A stretch of 64,000 nt of DNA, taken from assembly GCF_003818115.1 (NCBI RefSeq), contig NZ_RPOI01000004.1, positions 248,001-312,000 of the forward strand, written 5' to 3'. Shown one piece after another: positions 24,207 to 35,313 of the stretch. The notes below the pieces were generated by a model. It did not search any database. It was not told where the DNA came from and saw nothing but the letters and a program-made list of their open reading frames with translations. The translations under genes and the position numbers were made by a program. Each line of letters begins with the position of its first letter. Positions within the stretch are counted from its first letter, which is position 1. The stretch is from Citrobacter youngae (GTDB lineage: Bacteria > Pseudomonadota > Gammaproteobacteria > Enterobacterales > Enterobacteriaceae).

Positions 24207-25100
24207 ATGAAACGTCCGGACTACAGAACACTACAAGCACTGGATGCGGTTATTCGTGAACGAGGATTTGAGCGCGCGGCGCAAAAGCTGTGCATCACGC
24301 AATCCGCGGTTTCACAGCGCATAAAACAGCTTGAGAATATGTTCGGACAACCGCTGCTGGTGCGTACCGTCCCCCCGCGCCCTACCGAACAAGGACAAAA
24401 GCTTCTGGCACTTCTGCGCCAGGTTGAACTGCTGGAAGACGAGTGGCTGGGTGATGAACAAACCGGCTCGACGCCGCTGCTGCTTTCTCTGGCGGTGAAC
24501 GCCGACAGCCTGGCAACCTGGTTACTTCCGGCGTTAGCCCCGGTACTGGCCAATTCGCCGATTCGGCTAAACCTGCAGGTTGAGGATGAAACGCGCACTC
24601 AGGAGCGTCTGCGTCGTGGTGAAGTGGTCGGTGCGGTGAGTATCCAACATCAGGCGCTGCCAAGCTGTCTGGTGGATAAACTCGGCGCGCTGGACTACCT
24701 GTTTGTTGGCTCGAAACCTTTCGCCGAACGTTATTTCCCTAACGGCGTCACCCGCTCCGCCCTGCTGAAAGCCCCGGCAGTAGCGTTTGACCATCTTGAT
24801 GATATGCACCAGGCGTTCCTGCAACAAAACTTCGACCTGCCGCCGGGCAGCGTGCCGTGCCATATCGTTAACTCGTCTGAAGCTTTCGTCCAGTTGGCAC
24901 GTCAGGGCACCACCTGCTGCATGATCCCGCACTTACAGATTGAGAAAGAGCTGGAAAGCGGCGAGCTGATCGACTTAACGCCAGGTCTGTTCCAGCGTCG
25001 GATGCTGTACTGGCACCGTTTTGCACCGGAAAGCCGCATGATGCGCAACGTTACCGACGCGCTGCTGGAATACGGGCACAAGGTGTTGCGTCAGGATTAA
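24207..25100 (+). CDS. argP: LysR-type regulator ArgP (IciA)
   Basis: ArgP activates argO and other genes in response to arginine and lysine levels. The 297-residue LysR protein has an N-terminal winged HTH ([20 protein letters not shown], about residues 20-39) and a type-2 periplasmic-binding-like effector domain. The ATG at 24207 gives [10 protein letters not shown], the E. coli start. Its target argO is about 7.5 kb away in this window. It is divergent from rpiA. Confidence 0.95.
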   Translation: MKRPDYRTLQALDAVIRERGFERAAQKLCITQSAVSQRIKQLENMFGQPLLVRTVPPRPTEQGQKLLALLRQVELLEDEWLGDEQTGSTPLLLSLAVNADSLATWLLPALAPVLANSPIRLNLQVEDETRTQERLRRGEVVGAVSIQHQALPSCLVDKLGALDYLFVGSKPFAERYFPNGVTRSALLKAPAVAFDHLDDMHQAFLQQNFDLPPGSVPCHIVNSSEAFVQLARQGTTCCMIPHLQIEKELESGELIDLTPGLFQRRMLYWHRFAPESRMMRNVTDALLEYGHKVLRQD

Positions 25101-25118
25101 ACCATTTATTGCTCCAGA

Positions 25119-25154
25119 GTGCCGGATGGCGGCGTAACGCCTTATCCGGCCTAC
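25119..25154. repeat. Single REP element after argP
   Basis: The palindrome gtgccggatggcggcgtaac paired with gccttatccggcctac lies 19 bp after the argP stop. The rest of the 232-bp argP-scpA gap must hold the scpA promoter, but I see no clear boxes. Confidence 0.88.
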
Positions 25155-25332
25155 AAGCCTTTACCCTCTTTTCATGCTATTCCCGCCACGTCTTTGAAAT
25201 ACATCACAAAATAAAACACGCCACGCGGCAAAAAACGACGTCCTGTTGGCTATTTTTTGCTGGCGACAAGCCAAATGAAAAAGCTCACCGTATCCGCAAA
25301 GATTCAACTTATTGCGTAATACGGAGCAAAAA

Positions 25333-27477
25333 ATGGCAAACGTGCAGGAGTGGCAAACACTCGCCAACAAAGAACTCAGTCGACGGGAAAAAACCGTCGA
25401 ATCGCTGGCAAGACAGACGGCGGAAGGGATTGCCATCAAACCGCTGTACACCGAAGCGGACCTCGATAATCTGGAAGTCACGGGCACCCTCCCCGGTCTG
25501 CCGCCTTACGTGCGTGGCCCGCGCGCCACCATGTATACCGCGCAGCCGTGGACCATTCGCCAGTACGCTGGTTTCTCTACCGCCAAAGAGTCCAACGCCT
25601 TTTACCGCCGCAACCTCGCCGCCGGGCAAAAAGGGCTTTCCGTCGCCTTTGACCTTGCCACCCATCGCGGCTATGACTCTGACAACCCGCGCGTGGCAGG
25701 TGACGTCGGCAAAGCGGGCGTGGCGATCGATACTGTCGAAGATATGAAGGTACTGTTCGACCAGATTCCGCTGGATAAGATGTCGGTATCAATGACCATG
25801 AACGGCGCGGTGCTGCCAGTACTGGCGTTTTATATCGTCGCTGCAGAAGAACAAGGCGTAACGCCGGAGCAACTCACCGGGACCATTCAGAACGATATTC
25901 TGAAAGAGTACCTGTGCCGCAACACCTACATTTACCCGCCAAAACCTTCAATGCGCATCATCGCCGACATCATCGCCTGGTGTTCCGCCAATATGCCGCG
26001 CTATAACACCATCAGTATCAGCGGTTATCACATGGGGGAAGCCGGGGCGAACTGCGTCCAGCAGGTGGCGTTTACGCTGGCTGACGGCATTGAGTACATC
26101 AAAGCCGCGCTGTCTGCCGGGCTGAAAATTGATGACTTCGCGCCGCGCCTGTCATTCTTCTTCGGCATCGGCATGGATCTGTTTATGAACGTCGCCATGC
26201 TGCGCGCGGCTCGCTATTTGTGGAGTGAAGCAGTCAGCGGTTTTGGTGCGACTAACCCGAAATCTCTCGCTCTGCGTACCCACTGCCAGACCTCCGGCTG
26301 GAGTCTGACCGAGCAGGATCCTTACAACAACGTGATCCGCACGACCATTGAAGCGCTCGGCGCTACGCTTGGCGGCACTCAGTCCCTGCATACCAACGCC
26401 TTTGATGAGGCGCTCGGTCTGCCCACCGATTTCTCCGCCCGCATCGCGCGTAATACACAGATCATCATTCAGGAAGAGTCAGAGATCTGCCGCACCGTCG
26501 ATCCGCTGGCCGGATCGTATTACGTCGAGTCGCTCACCGATCAAATCGTGAAGCAGGCGCGCACGATCATCAAACAAATTGATGAGGCAGGCGGCATGGC
26601 GAAAGCGATCGAAGCCGGGCTCCCTAAACGGATGATCGAAGAAGCTTCCGCGCGCGAGCAGTCGCTGATCGACCAGGGTAAACGCGTTATCGTCGGTGTG
26701 AATAAGTACAAGCTGGATAAAGAAGACGAAACGTCGGTACTGGAAATCGACAACGTGAAGGTGCGCAACGAGCAAATTGCCTCGTTGCAGCATATCCGTG
26801 CAACTCGCGACACTGATGCCGTCAATGCCGCACTCGCGGCGCTGACCCACGCCGCACAGCATAATGAAAATCTGCTGGCCGCCGCCGTCAACGCCGCCCG
26901 CGTTCGCGCCACGCTCGGTGAAATCTCCGACGCGCTGGAAACCGCTTTTGACCGCTATCTGGTTCCCAGCCAGTGCGTCACCGGCGTGATTGCGCAAAGC
27001 TATCACCAGTCCGAAAAATCCGCCGATGAGTTCGACGCCATCGTTGCGCAAACCGAACAGTTCCTCGCGGAAAATGGCCGCCGACCGCGCATTCTGATCG
27101 CCAAGATGGGTCAGGATGGCCACGATCGCGGCGCTAAAGTGATCGCCAGCGCCTACTCCGATCTCGGCTTCGATGTCGACCTCAGTCCGATGTTCTCCAC
27201 ACCAGAAGAGATCGCCCGTCTGGCGGTAGAAAACGATGTGCATGTAATAGGCGCATCGTCACTGGCGGCGGGTCATAAAACGCTGATCCCGGAACTGGTT
27301 ACCGCGCTCAAAAAATGGGGGCGTGAAGATATCTGCGTGGTAGCAGGAGGCGTTATTCCGCCACAGGATTACGCTTTCCTGCACGAGCATGGCGTGGCCG
27401 CCATTTATGGCCCCGGCACACCAATGCTCGACAGCGTTCGCGACGTATTAACCCGTATCAGCCAGCATCATGATTAA
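25333..27477 (+). CDS. scpA: Methylmalonyl-CoA mutase
   Basis: ScpA (Sbm) is an adenosylcobalamin-dependent mutase converting succinyl-CoA to (R)-methylmalonyl-CoA. The 714 residues match E. coli. The TIM-barrel substrate domain carries [20 protein letters not shown], and the C-terminal B12 domain has the DxHxxG motif at Asp595-His597-Gly600. The ATG at 25333 (MANVQEWQ) is the family start; an ATG seven codons earlier is in frame. It heads the scpA-argK-scpB-scpC operon for succinate-propionate interconversion. Confidence 0.96.
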   Translation: MANVQEWQTLANKELSRREKTVESLARQTAEGIAIKPLYTEADLDNLEVTGTLPGLPPYVRGPRATMYTAQPWTIRQYAGFSTAKESNAFYRRNLAAGQKGLSVAFDLATHRGYDSDNPRVAGDVGKAGVAIDTVEDMKVLFDQIPLDKMSVSMTMNGAVLPVLAFYIVAAEEQGVTPEQLTGTIQNDILKEYLCRNTYIYPPKPSMRIIADIIAWCSANMPRYNTISISGYHMGEAGANCVQQVAFTLADGIEYIKAALSAGLKIDDFAPRLSFFFGIGMDLFMNVAMLRAARYLWSEAVSGFGATNPKSLALRTHCQTSGWSLTEQDPYNNVIRTTIEALGATLGGTQSLHTNAFDEALGLPTDFSARIARNTQIIIQEESEICRTVDPLAGSYYVESLTDQIVKQARTIIKQIDEAGGMAKAIEAGLPKRMIEEASAREQSLIDQGKRVIVGVNKYKLDKEDETSVLEIDNVKVRNEQIASLQHIRATRDTDAVNAALAALTHAAQHNENLLAAAVNAARVRATLGEISDALETAFDRYLVPSQCVTGVIAQSYHQSEKSADEFDAIVAQTEQFLAENGRRPRILIAKMGQDGHDRGAKVIASAYSDLGFDVDLSPMFSTPEEIARLAVENDVHVIGASSLAAGHKTLIPELVTALKKWGREDICVVAGGVIPPQDYAFLHEHGVAAIYGPGTPMLDSVRDVLTRISQHHD

Positions 27478-28465
27478 CGCCGCCACGCTTGAGGATACCG
27501 TTCGTCGCTTGCGGCTTGGCGAACGGGCTACGCTCGCCCAGGCAATGACGCTGGTCGAAAGCAGCCACCCGCGCCATCAGCCGCTGAGTACGCAGTTGCT
27601 GGACGCGATTATGCCGTTCACCGGTAACGCCCTGCGTTTGGGGATAACCGGTACGCCGGGCGCGGGCAAAAGCACCTTTCTGGAAGCATTCGGCATGCTG
27701 TTAATCCGTCACGGATTACGGGTGGCGGTGATCGCCGTCGATCCCAGCAGCCCGGTCAGCGGCGGCAGCATTCTTGGCGATAAAACCCGCATGACGGAGC
27801 TGTCTCGCGCAGAATCTGCGTTTATTCGCCCGGTTCCCTCCAGCGGTCATTTAGGTGGTGCCAGCCAGCGCGCCCGCGAATTAATGCTGCTGTGCGAAGC
27901 GGCTGGTTTCGACGTGGTGATTGTGGAAACCGTCGGCGTTGGGCAGTCAGAAACCGAAGTCGCAGGCATGGTGGATTGCTTTATCTCACTGCAAATCGCC
28001 GGCGGTGGTGATGATTTGCAGGGCATCAAAAAAGGTCTGATGGAAATGGCGGATCTGGTCGTCATCAATAAGGACGACGGCGAGAACCATACCAACGTGG
28101 CCATCGCCCGCCATATGTACGAATCCGCCCTGCATATTCTGCGCCGCAAATATGACGAGTGGCAGCCGCAGGTTCTGACCTGTAGCGCACTGGAAAAACG
28201 CGGTATTGAGGAAGTTTGGCAGGCGATAACCGACTTTAAAACGTGCCTTACCGCCAGCGGTCGACTGGAAAAAGTCCGCCAGCAGCAGGCGGTGGACTGG
28301 TTACACCAGCAGGCTGAAGAAGAAGCCCTACATCTGCTGTTTGCGCGGACTGATTTCGACCGCTATTTCCAGCAGACGCTACAGGCCGTCAAAAATAACG
28401 ATCTGTCGCCGCGCACCGGTCTGCGGCACATCAGCGAATTTATCCAGCATCATTACTTTCAATAA
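27470..28465 (+). CDS. argK: GTPase ArgK (MeaB), chaperone of methylmalonyl-CoA mutase
   Basis: A 331-residue G3E-family P-loop GTPase that protects and reloads cobalamin-dependent methylmalonyl-CoA mutase (MeaB/MMAA role). The Walker [10 protein letters not shown] is at residues 61-69, the Asp/Glu-rich switch segment [19 protein letters not shown] follows, and the base-specificity NKDD lies near 200. It overlaps the scpA 3' end by 8 nt, so the two are translationally coupled. The older argK name reflects a historical assignment to arginine transport that is not supported. Confidence 0.95.
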   Translation: MINAATLEDTVRRLRLGERATLAQAMTLVESSHPRHQPLSTQLLDAIMPFTGNALRLGITGTPGAGKSTFLEAFGMLLIRHGLRVAVIAVDPSSPVSGGSILGDKTRMTELSRAESAFIRPVPSSGHLGGASQRARELMLLCEAAGFDVVIVETVGVGQSETEVAGMVDCFISLQIAGGGDDLQGIKKGLMEMADLVVINKDDGENHTNVAIARHMYESALHILRRKYDEWQPQVLTCSALEKRGIEEVWQAITDFKTCLTASGRLEKVRQQQAVDWLHQQAEEEALHLLFARTDFDRYFQQTLQAVKNNDLSPRTGLRHISEFIQHHYFQ

Positions 28466-28475
28466 AGAGAACATT

Positions 28476-29261
28476 ATGTCTTATCAATACGTCAACGTGG
28501 TCATCATCCAGAAAGTCGCGGTTATTGAGTTCAACTACGCCCGCAAGCTCAATGCCCTGAGTAAAGTGTTTATTGACGATCTGATGCAGGCGCTGAGCGA
28601 TCTCAATCGTGCGGACATTCGCTGCATCATTTTGCGCGCTCCGAGTGGAGCCAAAGTTTTCTCTGCCGGGCATGATATTCATGAACTCCCGACCGGACGT
28701 CGCGATCCGCTCTCTTATGACGATCCGCTGCGTCAGATAACCCGCATGATCCAAAAATATCCAAAACCGGTGATCTCTATGGTCGAAGGCAGCGTCTGGG
28801 GCGGCGCGTTTGAGATGATCATGAGTTCCGATCTGATCATCGCCGCTGAAACATCCACCTTCTCGATGACCCCGGTCAACCTTGGCGTGCCGTATAACCT
28901 GGTCGGCATCCACAACCTGACTCGCGACGCCGGTTTTCACATCGTTAAAGAGCTGATTTTTACCGCTTCGCCGATTACCGCTCAGCGTGCGATGGCCGTC
29001 GGGATCCTCAACCATGTGGTTCCTGTAGACGAACTGGAAGATTTCACCCTGCAAATGGCGCACCACATCTCGGAAAAAGCGCCGCTGGCAATCGCCGTCA
29101 TTAAAGAAGAGCTGCGCGTGCTGGGTGAAGCGCACACCATGAATTCCGATGAGTTCGAGCGCATTCAGGGCATGCGCCGCGCGGTGTACGACAGCGAGGA
29201 TTATCAGGAAGGGATGAACGCGTTTATGGAAAAACGTAAACCTAATTTTGTCGGCCATTAA
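28476..29261 (+). CDS. scpB: Methylmalonyl-CoA decarboxylase
   Basis: ScpB (YgfG) decarboxylates methylmalonyl-CoA to propionyl-CoA. It is a 261-residue crotonase-fold protein. The oxyanion-hole segments are around FSAGHDIHELP (about residues 64-74) and the VEGSVWGGAFEM loop (about 103-114), with Tyr140-region residues in the GVPYNLVG stretch. The ATG at 28476 (MSYQYVNVVI) gives the family length. It is 10 bp after argK. Confidence 0.96.
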   Translation: MSYQYVNVVIIQKVAVIEFNYARKLNALSKVFIDDLMQALSDLNRADIRCIILRAPSGAKVFSAGHDIHELPTGRRDPLSYDDPLRQITRMIQKYPKPVISMVEGSVWGGAFEMIMSSDLIIAAETSTFSMTPVNLGVPYNLVGIHNLTRDAGFHIVKELIFTASPITAQRAMAVGILNHVVPVDELEDFTLQMAHHISEKAPLAIAVIKEELRVLGEAHTMNSDEFERIQGMRRAVYDSEDYQEGMNAFMEKRKPNFVGH

Positions 29262-29285
29262 TCACGTCCGAGGAAGGAGACGGCC

Positions 29286-30752
29286 ATGAAACGCATGAGC
29301 GCCGAACAGGCGGCAGAAATTATCCAGCACGATGATATGGTGGCGTTCAGCGGCTTTACCCCCGCGGGTTCGCCAAAAGCGTTGCCCACCGCAATTGCCC
29401 AACGCGCCTGCGAACAGCATCAGAACGGACAGCCTTTTCAGATCCGCCTGCTGACCGGAGCATCAATTGGCGCCGCCGCTGATGATGTACTATCCGCGGC
29501 GGATGCCGTTTCCTGGCGTGCGCCTTATCAAACGTCATCGGGCCTGCGCGACAAAATTAATCAGGGCCAGGTGAGGTTTGTCGATCTCCATTTGAGCGAA
29601 GTGGCGCAGATGGTTAATTACGGCTTTTTTGGCGAGATCGACGTTGCCGTCATTGAAGTCTCAGCCATCGCGCCGGATGGCCGGATTTGGCTGTCCAGCG
29701 GTATCGGTAATGCCCCCACCTGGCTGCTGCGGGCGAAAAAAGTGATCATTGAATTGAATCATTACCATAATCCGCGCGTGGCAGAGTTTGCCGACATCGT
29801 GATACCCGGTGCGCCGCCGCGGCGTAACAGCGTACCCATTTTTCATACCATGGATCGCGTAGGCAGTCAGTGCGTGCAGATAGACCCGAAAAAGGTCGTT
29901 GCGATAGTGGATACCGAGCTGCCAGATGCCGGTAATGCGTCAGATAAAACCAATCCAGTCAGCCAACAAATTGCCGATAACGTGGTCACCTTTCTGCTGG
30001 CAGAAATGGCGCACAAACGCATTCCAGCTGAGTTTCTGCCCTTACAAAGCGGCGTGGGTAATATCAACAACGCGGTAATGGCTCGACTGGGCGAGAACCC
30101 GGATATCCCGCCCTTTATGATGTATTCGGAGGTGTTGCAGGAGTCGGTAGTGCATCTACTGGAAACGGGTAAGATAACCGGTGCCAGCGCTTCCAGTCTG
30201 ACCATTTCAGCCCCGTCGCTACAGAAGATTTACGCCAACATGGACTTCTTCGCCAGCCGGATTGTGTTGCGCCCGCAGGAGATTTCCAATAACCCGGAAA
30301 TCATTCGTCGGCTGGGTGTCATTGCGCTTAACGTTGGTCTGGAGTTTGATATCTACGGCCATGCTAATTCCACCCACGTTGCGGGGGTGAACCTGATGAA
30401 TGGCATCGGCGGCAGCGGGGATTTCGAGCGCAACGCCTACCTGTCTATCTTTATGGCGCCGTCGATTGCCAAAGGCGGGAAAATATCCACCATCGTACCG
30501 ATGTGCAGCCATGTCGACCACAGCGAACATAGCGTTAAAGTGATCGTGACCGAACAAGGGATTGCCGATCTGCGTGGGCTATCTCCGATGCAGCGGGCGC
30601 ACACGATTATCAATAACTGTGCGCATCCGCTTTACAGAGATTATTTGCACCGCTATCTGGAAAAAGCGCCCGGCGGGCATATCCATCACGATCTCAGCCA
30701 TGCGTTCGATCTGCATCGCAACCTTCTCGAAACAGGCTCGATGCTAGGTTAA
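29286..30752 (+). CDS. scpC: Propionyl-CoA:succinate CoA transferase
   Basis: ScpC (YgfH) transfers CoA from propionyl-CoA to succinate, releasing propionate and closing the cycle. It is a 488-residue family I CoA transferase of the acetyl-CoA hydrolase/transferase type, with the FSGFTPAGSPKALP N-terminal motif and a GHANSTHV segment near residues 357-364. The start (MKRMSAEQAAEII) follows a good gaaggagac Shine-Dalgarno. Its stop overlaps the convergent ygfI stop by 4 nt. Confidence 0.95.
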   Translation: MKRMSAEQAAEIIQHDDMVAFSGFTPAGSPKALPTAIAQRACEQHQNGQPFQIRLLTGASIGAAADDVLSAADAVSWRAPYQTSSGLRDKINQGQVRFVDLHLSEVAQMVNYGFFGEIDVAVIEVSAIAPDGRIWLSSGIGNAPTWLLRAKKVIIELNHYHNPRVAEFADIVIPGAPPRRNSVPIFHTMDRVGSQCVQIDPKKVVAIVDTELPDAGNASDKTNPVSQQIADNVVTFLLAEMAHKRIPAEFLPLQSGVGNINNAVMARLGENPDIPPFMMYSEVLQESVVHLLETGKITGASASSLTISAPSLQKIYANMDFFASRIVLRPQEISNNPEIIRRLGVIALNVGLEFDIYGHANSTHVAGVNLMNGIGGSGDFERNAYLSIFMAPSIAKGGKISTIVPMCSHVDHSEHSVKVIVTEQGIADLRGLSPMQRAHTIINNCAHPLYRDYLHRYLEKAPGGHIHHDLSHAFDLHRNLLETGSMLG

Positions 30753-31645
30753 CTTGCACTACCGTCACGATCTTCAGCAATATGCTGGAGCATGGTGGCG
30801 GTATAGCGATGATTTTTCAGCGAATAGAGAAACTCCTGCATATACATGGGACTGCCGGGCGCGTCGAAATATTTCAGCGTCGACGGATTCACCAGCCGCC
30901 AGGCGAAGTGAGGGATCACCGTCAAAAACTGCCCGCGCTCCACCGCGCTAATCTTGGCCATAAAGCTGTACGGACGATAGATTATCGTCGGGTTGATCCC
31001 GCAGGGCCGCATGTATGCATCCAGCATCGCCTCAAAGTTGGCGCGATTCTGGAAGCGCATTTGCAGCCAGGGCAGCTCGCGCAGCAGATCCTGCGGCTGT
31101 TTTTCTTCATAGCGCCGGGAAACGAGAAACCCCAGACGCAGCGGAGGTAGTTCGCTGATCGCCAGATTTTCCAGCTCCTGCACGCGGGGGGAAACGTGCT
31201 GCGGCGAGATAATAAAATCCAGTTTGCGATCGAACAGGTTATCAATCACCCCATTCTCGCTGAATTCAACGGCCTGAGCCGTTACACCGTCATACTTGTC
31301 ACCCAGGCTAATCAACTGGTCAAAAATAATCGTTGGGTAGGTATTGTCGATGCCGATAACGATTTCCCGCGAGCGGCGAGAGGCGTTATGGATTTCGTTA
31401 TCAATGGCAGAGAGGCGCTGATAAACGGGAAACAGCTTCTGATACAGCTCTTGTCCTGCTTTATTCAGGCTGATGTTGTTATCTTTGCGGGTAAACAGCG
31501 TATAGCCGATTTGATCTTCCAGTGCGGCAATGCTTTTACCGAAAGGTGATGCGGTCATATGTATTTTTTCTGCCGCTCTGGCGATGTTATTGGTTTGCGC
31601 CAGCAGAATGAAATTACGCATCTTTTTCGAGATAAAAATATCCAT
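30749..31645 (-). CDS. ygfI: LysR-type regulator YgfI
   Basis: A 298-residue LysR-type protein with an N-terminal HTH (NNIARAAEKIHMTASPFGKS, about residues 19-38) and a C-terminal effector domain; it closely follows E. coli YgfI. It is convergent with, and directly abuts, scpC, which makes it a candidate regulator of the scp operon, but this is inferred only from position. Its target and effector are not known from the sequence. Confidence 0.92.
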   Translation of the reverse strand: MDIFISKKMRNFILLAQTNNIARAAEKIHMTASPFGKSIAALEDQIGYTLFTRKDNNISLNKAGQELYQKLFPVYQRLSAIDNEIHNASRRSREIVIGIDNTYPTIIFDQLISLGDKYDGVTAQAVEFSENGVIDNLFDRKLDFIISPQHVSPRVQELENLAISELPPLRLGFLVSRRYEEKQPQDLLRELPWLQMRFQNRANFEAMLDAYMRPCGINPTIIYRPYSFMAKISAVERGQFLTVIPHFAWRLVNPSTLKYFDAPGSPMYMQEFLYSLKNHRYTATMLQHIAEDRDGSAS

Positions 31646-31734
31646 AGCGTCCCCTTAAAAATCGCTATGGCCTATCCTCATTACGGCGAAAAAAAAGACC
31701 GGATGTGAAGTCTCATTTTTACAGTTGCTCACAG

Positions 31735-31761
31735 AAAAAACCCGGCTGGAAAGCCGGGCCT
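31735..31761 (-). terminator. yggE terminator
   Basis: On the minus strand the stem cccggct/agccggg with a ttcc loop is followed by a run of six T residues. It ends the yggE transcript, 8 bp after the stop codon. Confidence 0.9.
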
Positions 31762-31768
31762 GCAAGGA

Positions 31769-32515
31769 TTACTGAGTTTTGGCAGGCGTTGCCGCTGGTT
31801 GCCCCGCCGTCGGCTCAATCTGGAAGACGACATCAACCTGATCGTCAAACTGAATAACCGGCTGTTCGTAGGTTTCCTGAGCAGAGGCAGCAGGTGCCGC
31901 GTCTGCCTTCATCATCCGTACCATCGGGCTAGGCTGATAATTGGAAACGTGGTAGCGCACACTGTACACCGGGCCAAGTTTGCTATTGAAGCCCGCAGCC
32001 AGCTGTTCCGCCTGATGAATGGCATCATCAATTGCCGCTTTACGCGCTTTATCTTTATAAGCATCCGGTTGGGCAACGCCCAGTGATACCGAACGGATCT
32101 CATTCAGACCAGCCTTCAGCGCGCCATCGAGCAGCGCGTTGAGTTTGTCCAGCTGACGCAGCGTGACTTCTACGGTGCGCACCGCACGATACCCTTTGAG
32201 GATACTTTTACCGTTCTGGTAGTCGTAGTCCGGCTGGGTACGCAGGTTTGCAGCGTTAATATCCTTCTTCGCTATCTGGTTTTGTTCAAGGAAGGACAGA
32301 TATTGCGCCACGCGCTCATCGGCCAGCTTCTTAGCTGAGGCCGCATCCTTGGCAGCAACGTTCACTTCAATTGCCAGCGTGGCGATGTCTGGTGTCGCAT
32401 CCACGCTTGCTGTTCCGGAAGTCACGATGTGCGGTCCATTTGGCAACTCATTTGCCTGTACCGATAGTGCGCTGAATCCGACTAATGCCGCCAGGGCCAT
32501 TATTTTGAACTTCAC
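31769..32515 (-). CDS. yggE: Periplasmic SIMPL-domain (DUF541) protein YggE
   Basis: A 248-residue exported protein of the SIMPL/DUF541 family, which forms large ring oligomers in some bacteria; in E. coli YggE is linked to oxidative-stress defence. A Sec signal peptide (about residues 1-22, ending SVQA) precedes NELPNGPHIVTSGTA. The GTG at 32513-32515 is chosen because a ggagg Shine-Dalgarno sits 7 nt upstream; an ATG seven codons further upstream overlaps that site and is unlikely. It is transcribed alone. Confidence 0.93.
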   Translation of the reverse strand: MKFKIMALAALVGFSALSVQANELPNGPHIVTSGTASVDATPDIATLAIEVNVAAKDAASAKKLADERVAQYLSFLEQNQIAKKDINAANLRTQPDYDYQNGKSILKGYRAVRTVEVTLRQLDKLNALLDGALKAGLNEIRSVSLGVAQPDAYKDKARKAAIDDAIHQAEQLAAGFNSKLGPVYSVRYHVSNYQPSPMVRMMKADAAPAASAQETYEQPVIQFDDQVDVVFQIEPTAGQPAATPAKTQ

Positions 32516-32608
32516 GGTCGTTCCTCCATGTTTCATTAATTACCCCGAAACTCAGGGCACATGCAGGCAAGCTTAGCCGATCTCGCTGCGTTGTCCATCA
32601 GACAACAC

Positions 32609-33244
32609 TTAGTTGAACAACGCATGAACGTGCGCAACACCTTCTTTTGCCAGTTGAAAAGCGATAAACCACATCACTAATCCTACCAGGGTATTGATGA
32701 TGCGCTGTGCTTTAGCCGTGCGCAGACGCGGAGCCAGCCAGGCCGCCAGCAATGCCAGACCGAAAAACCACAGGAACGAAGCGCTGACGGTTCCCAGCGC
32801 AAACCAGCGCTTAGGCTCAACGTCCAGTTGGCCCCCCAGACTCCCCAGCACCACAAAGGTATCCAGATAAACATGTGGGTTTAGCCAGGTTACCGCCAGC
32901 ATGGTGGCGATGATTTTCCAACGTCCCTGCTTCATTACCTCGGCGCTGGCCAGTTCCAGATTACTGCTCATCGCCGTTTTTAACGCGCCAAAACCGTACC
33001 AGAGCAGAAACGCCACTCCGCCCCAGGTGACCAGCGCCATCAACCACGGCGACTGCATCAGCAAAGCGCTACCGCCAAAGATACCGGCGCAGATCAGCAC
33101 TAAATCGCTGATAGCACAGAGTAAAGCAATCATGATGTGATACTGGCGGCGAATGCCCTGGTTCATCACGAAGGCATTTTGTGGACCAAGCGGAAGTATC
33201 ATGGCCGCACCAAGTGCAAGCCCTTGAAAGTAATACGATAACAC
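32609..33244 (-). CDS. argO: Arginine exporter ArgO
   Basis: ArgO exports arginine (and canavanine) through the inner membrane and is activated by ArgP. The 211-residue LysE-family protein has about six hydrophobic helices and the family [15 protein letters not shown] loop near residues 20-34. The GTG at 33244 gives exactly the E. coli length; the ATG three codons upstream has a poorly placed ribosome site. It is 150 bp from mscS on the same strand. Confidence 0.93.
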   Translation of the reverse strand: MLSYYFQGLALGAAMILPLGPQNAFVMNQGIRRQYHIMIALLCAISDLVLICAGIFGGSALLMQSPWLMALVTWGGVAFLLWYGFGALKTAMSSNLELASAEVMKQGRWKIIATMLAVTWLNPHVYLDTFVVLGSLGGQLDVEPKRWFALGTVSASFLWFFGLALLAAWLAPRLRTAKAQRIINTLVGLVMWFIAFQLAKEGVAHVHALFN

Positions 33245-33393
33245 GTTAATCATCCCGAACTGTTTCTCTTAGGAGCAGACTATAGCGCGGGAAAATCATT
33301 AGCGGAAATTGATAATTTTAATCGCAGATTAGAGAAAATAATGGGAAGGAAGTTTTATCGGCCCGGAAAGCGATAGCGCCACCGGGCACGCGA

Positions 33394-34254
<861 letters not shown>

Positions 34255-34380
34255 TTAGTATTCCTTGGTCATGTCAAAAAAATTCATGAGATCATTCTCA
34301 CAAAAATACTGTACTAAAGGTAAACAAAAAAGACCGAACATGCCATTTTTCAACATGATCCAATAAAAGCATTCGTAAAT

Positions 34381-35313
34381 TCAATGATCGGTTGGTTGAT
34401 CAATCATCCGCAAGAACCCGCTGACCAGTGGATCTTTCTGCTTAAAGATTTCGGCAATTTCACTGACCACCTTTCCGCTACCTGCATTCTTCCAGGCGAT
34501 AGAGAGCGGTGACGGTTGGCGTGGATTGATTACCTCACGGGCAACCAATGCTCCGGACTCAACATAAGGACGACACATCCGCTCCGGCAAGAAACCGACC
34601 CCGAGGCCGCTTAAATGACAGGCCAGCTTGGTACTGAGATCCGGAACTTTGATCTCCTTTTGACCACTGAGCAGCCAGGCAACGCGGCGCGTAAGCGTGC
34701 GCGAGGTATCTTCAATATTAATCGCCGGGTAACGACGCAGCATATCGTCTGACAGTACAGGCGCGGGGTGGCGAGCCAGAGGATGATTCTGCGCCACCAC
34801 AAACTGCCAGCTGATGTCACCGAGTGACAACAGAGAAATATTATTGGACAACGACTCCGATCCGGTGACGCCAATGGCTAACTGGAAATCGTCATACAAC
34901 AGTGAATCCCACACGCCCATATAGACCTGTCGGGAAATCTGAAAGCGGGTAAAGGGAAATTGTTGATGCAGCCAGGTCAGTAAATCCGCCGTGGTCTGTG
35001 GCTGGTACAGCAGATTATTGATAACGATATTCACCTGCCGTTCAACGCCCGCATTGATTTGCTGAAGCTCATCCGGCATCGCATCCAGCCAGTTGAGCCA
35101 CTGCCGGCAATGCTCAAGCAGATGCTGTCCGGCCAATGTCAGACTGACAGTGCGCGTAGTGCGCATGAAGAGTTGAGTCCCCACCTGCTCTTCCAGCGTT
35201 TTGATACGATAGCTAATCGCCGCTGGCGTTTTATGGAGTGAGCTGGCTGCGCGGGAAAAACTCTCCGTCTCCGCAACCCGAATAAACGTGCGTATTGTTT
35301 CCTGATCGAGCAT
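34381..35313 (-). CDS. AllS-like LysR-type regulator
   Basis: A 310-residue LysR-type regulator. The N-terminal HTH (FSRAASSLHKTPAAISYRIK, about 19-38) is followed by an effector domain whose ERQVNIVINNLLY and QVYMGVWDSLLYDDFQLAIGVTG stretches closely match E. coli AllS, the activator of the allantoin (allD) operon. The ATG at 35313 follows a strong aaggag site. The 5' end lies inside the allH-like gene by 83 bp on the same strand. Inference: it senses a carbamoylated catabolite and activates this locus. It may be an AllS paralogue rather than the orthologue, because no other allantoin genes are present. Confidence 0.87.
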   Translation of the reverse strand: MLDQETIRTFIRVAETESFSRAASSLHKTPAAISYRIKTLEEQVGTQLFMRTTRTVSLTLAGQHLLEHCRQWLNWLDAMPDELQQINAGVERQVNIVINNLLYQPQTTADLLTWLHQQFPFTRFQISRQVYMGVWDSLLYDDFQLAIGVTGSESLSNNISLLSLGDISWQFVVAQNHPLARHPAPVLSDDMLRRYPAINIEDTSRTLTRRVAWLLSGQKEIKVPDLSTKLACHLSGLGVGFLPERMCRPYVESGALVAREVINPRQPSPLSIAWKNAGSGKVVSEIAEIFKQKDPLVSGFLRMIDQPTDH

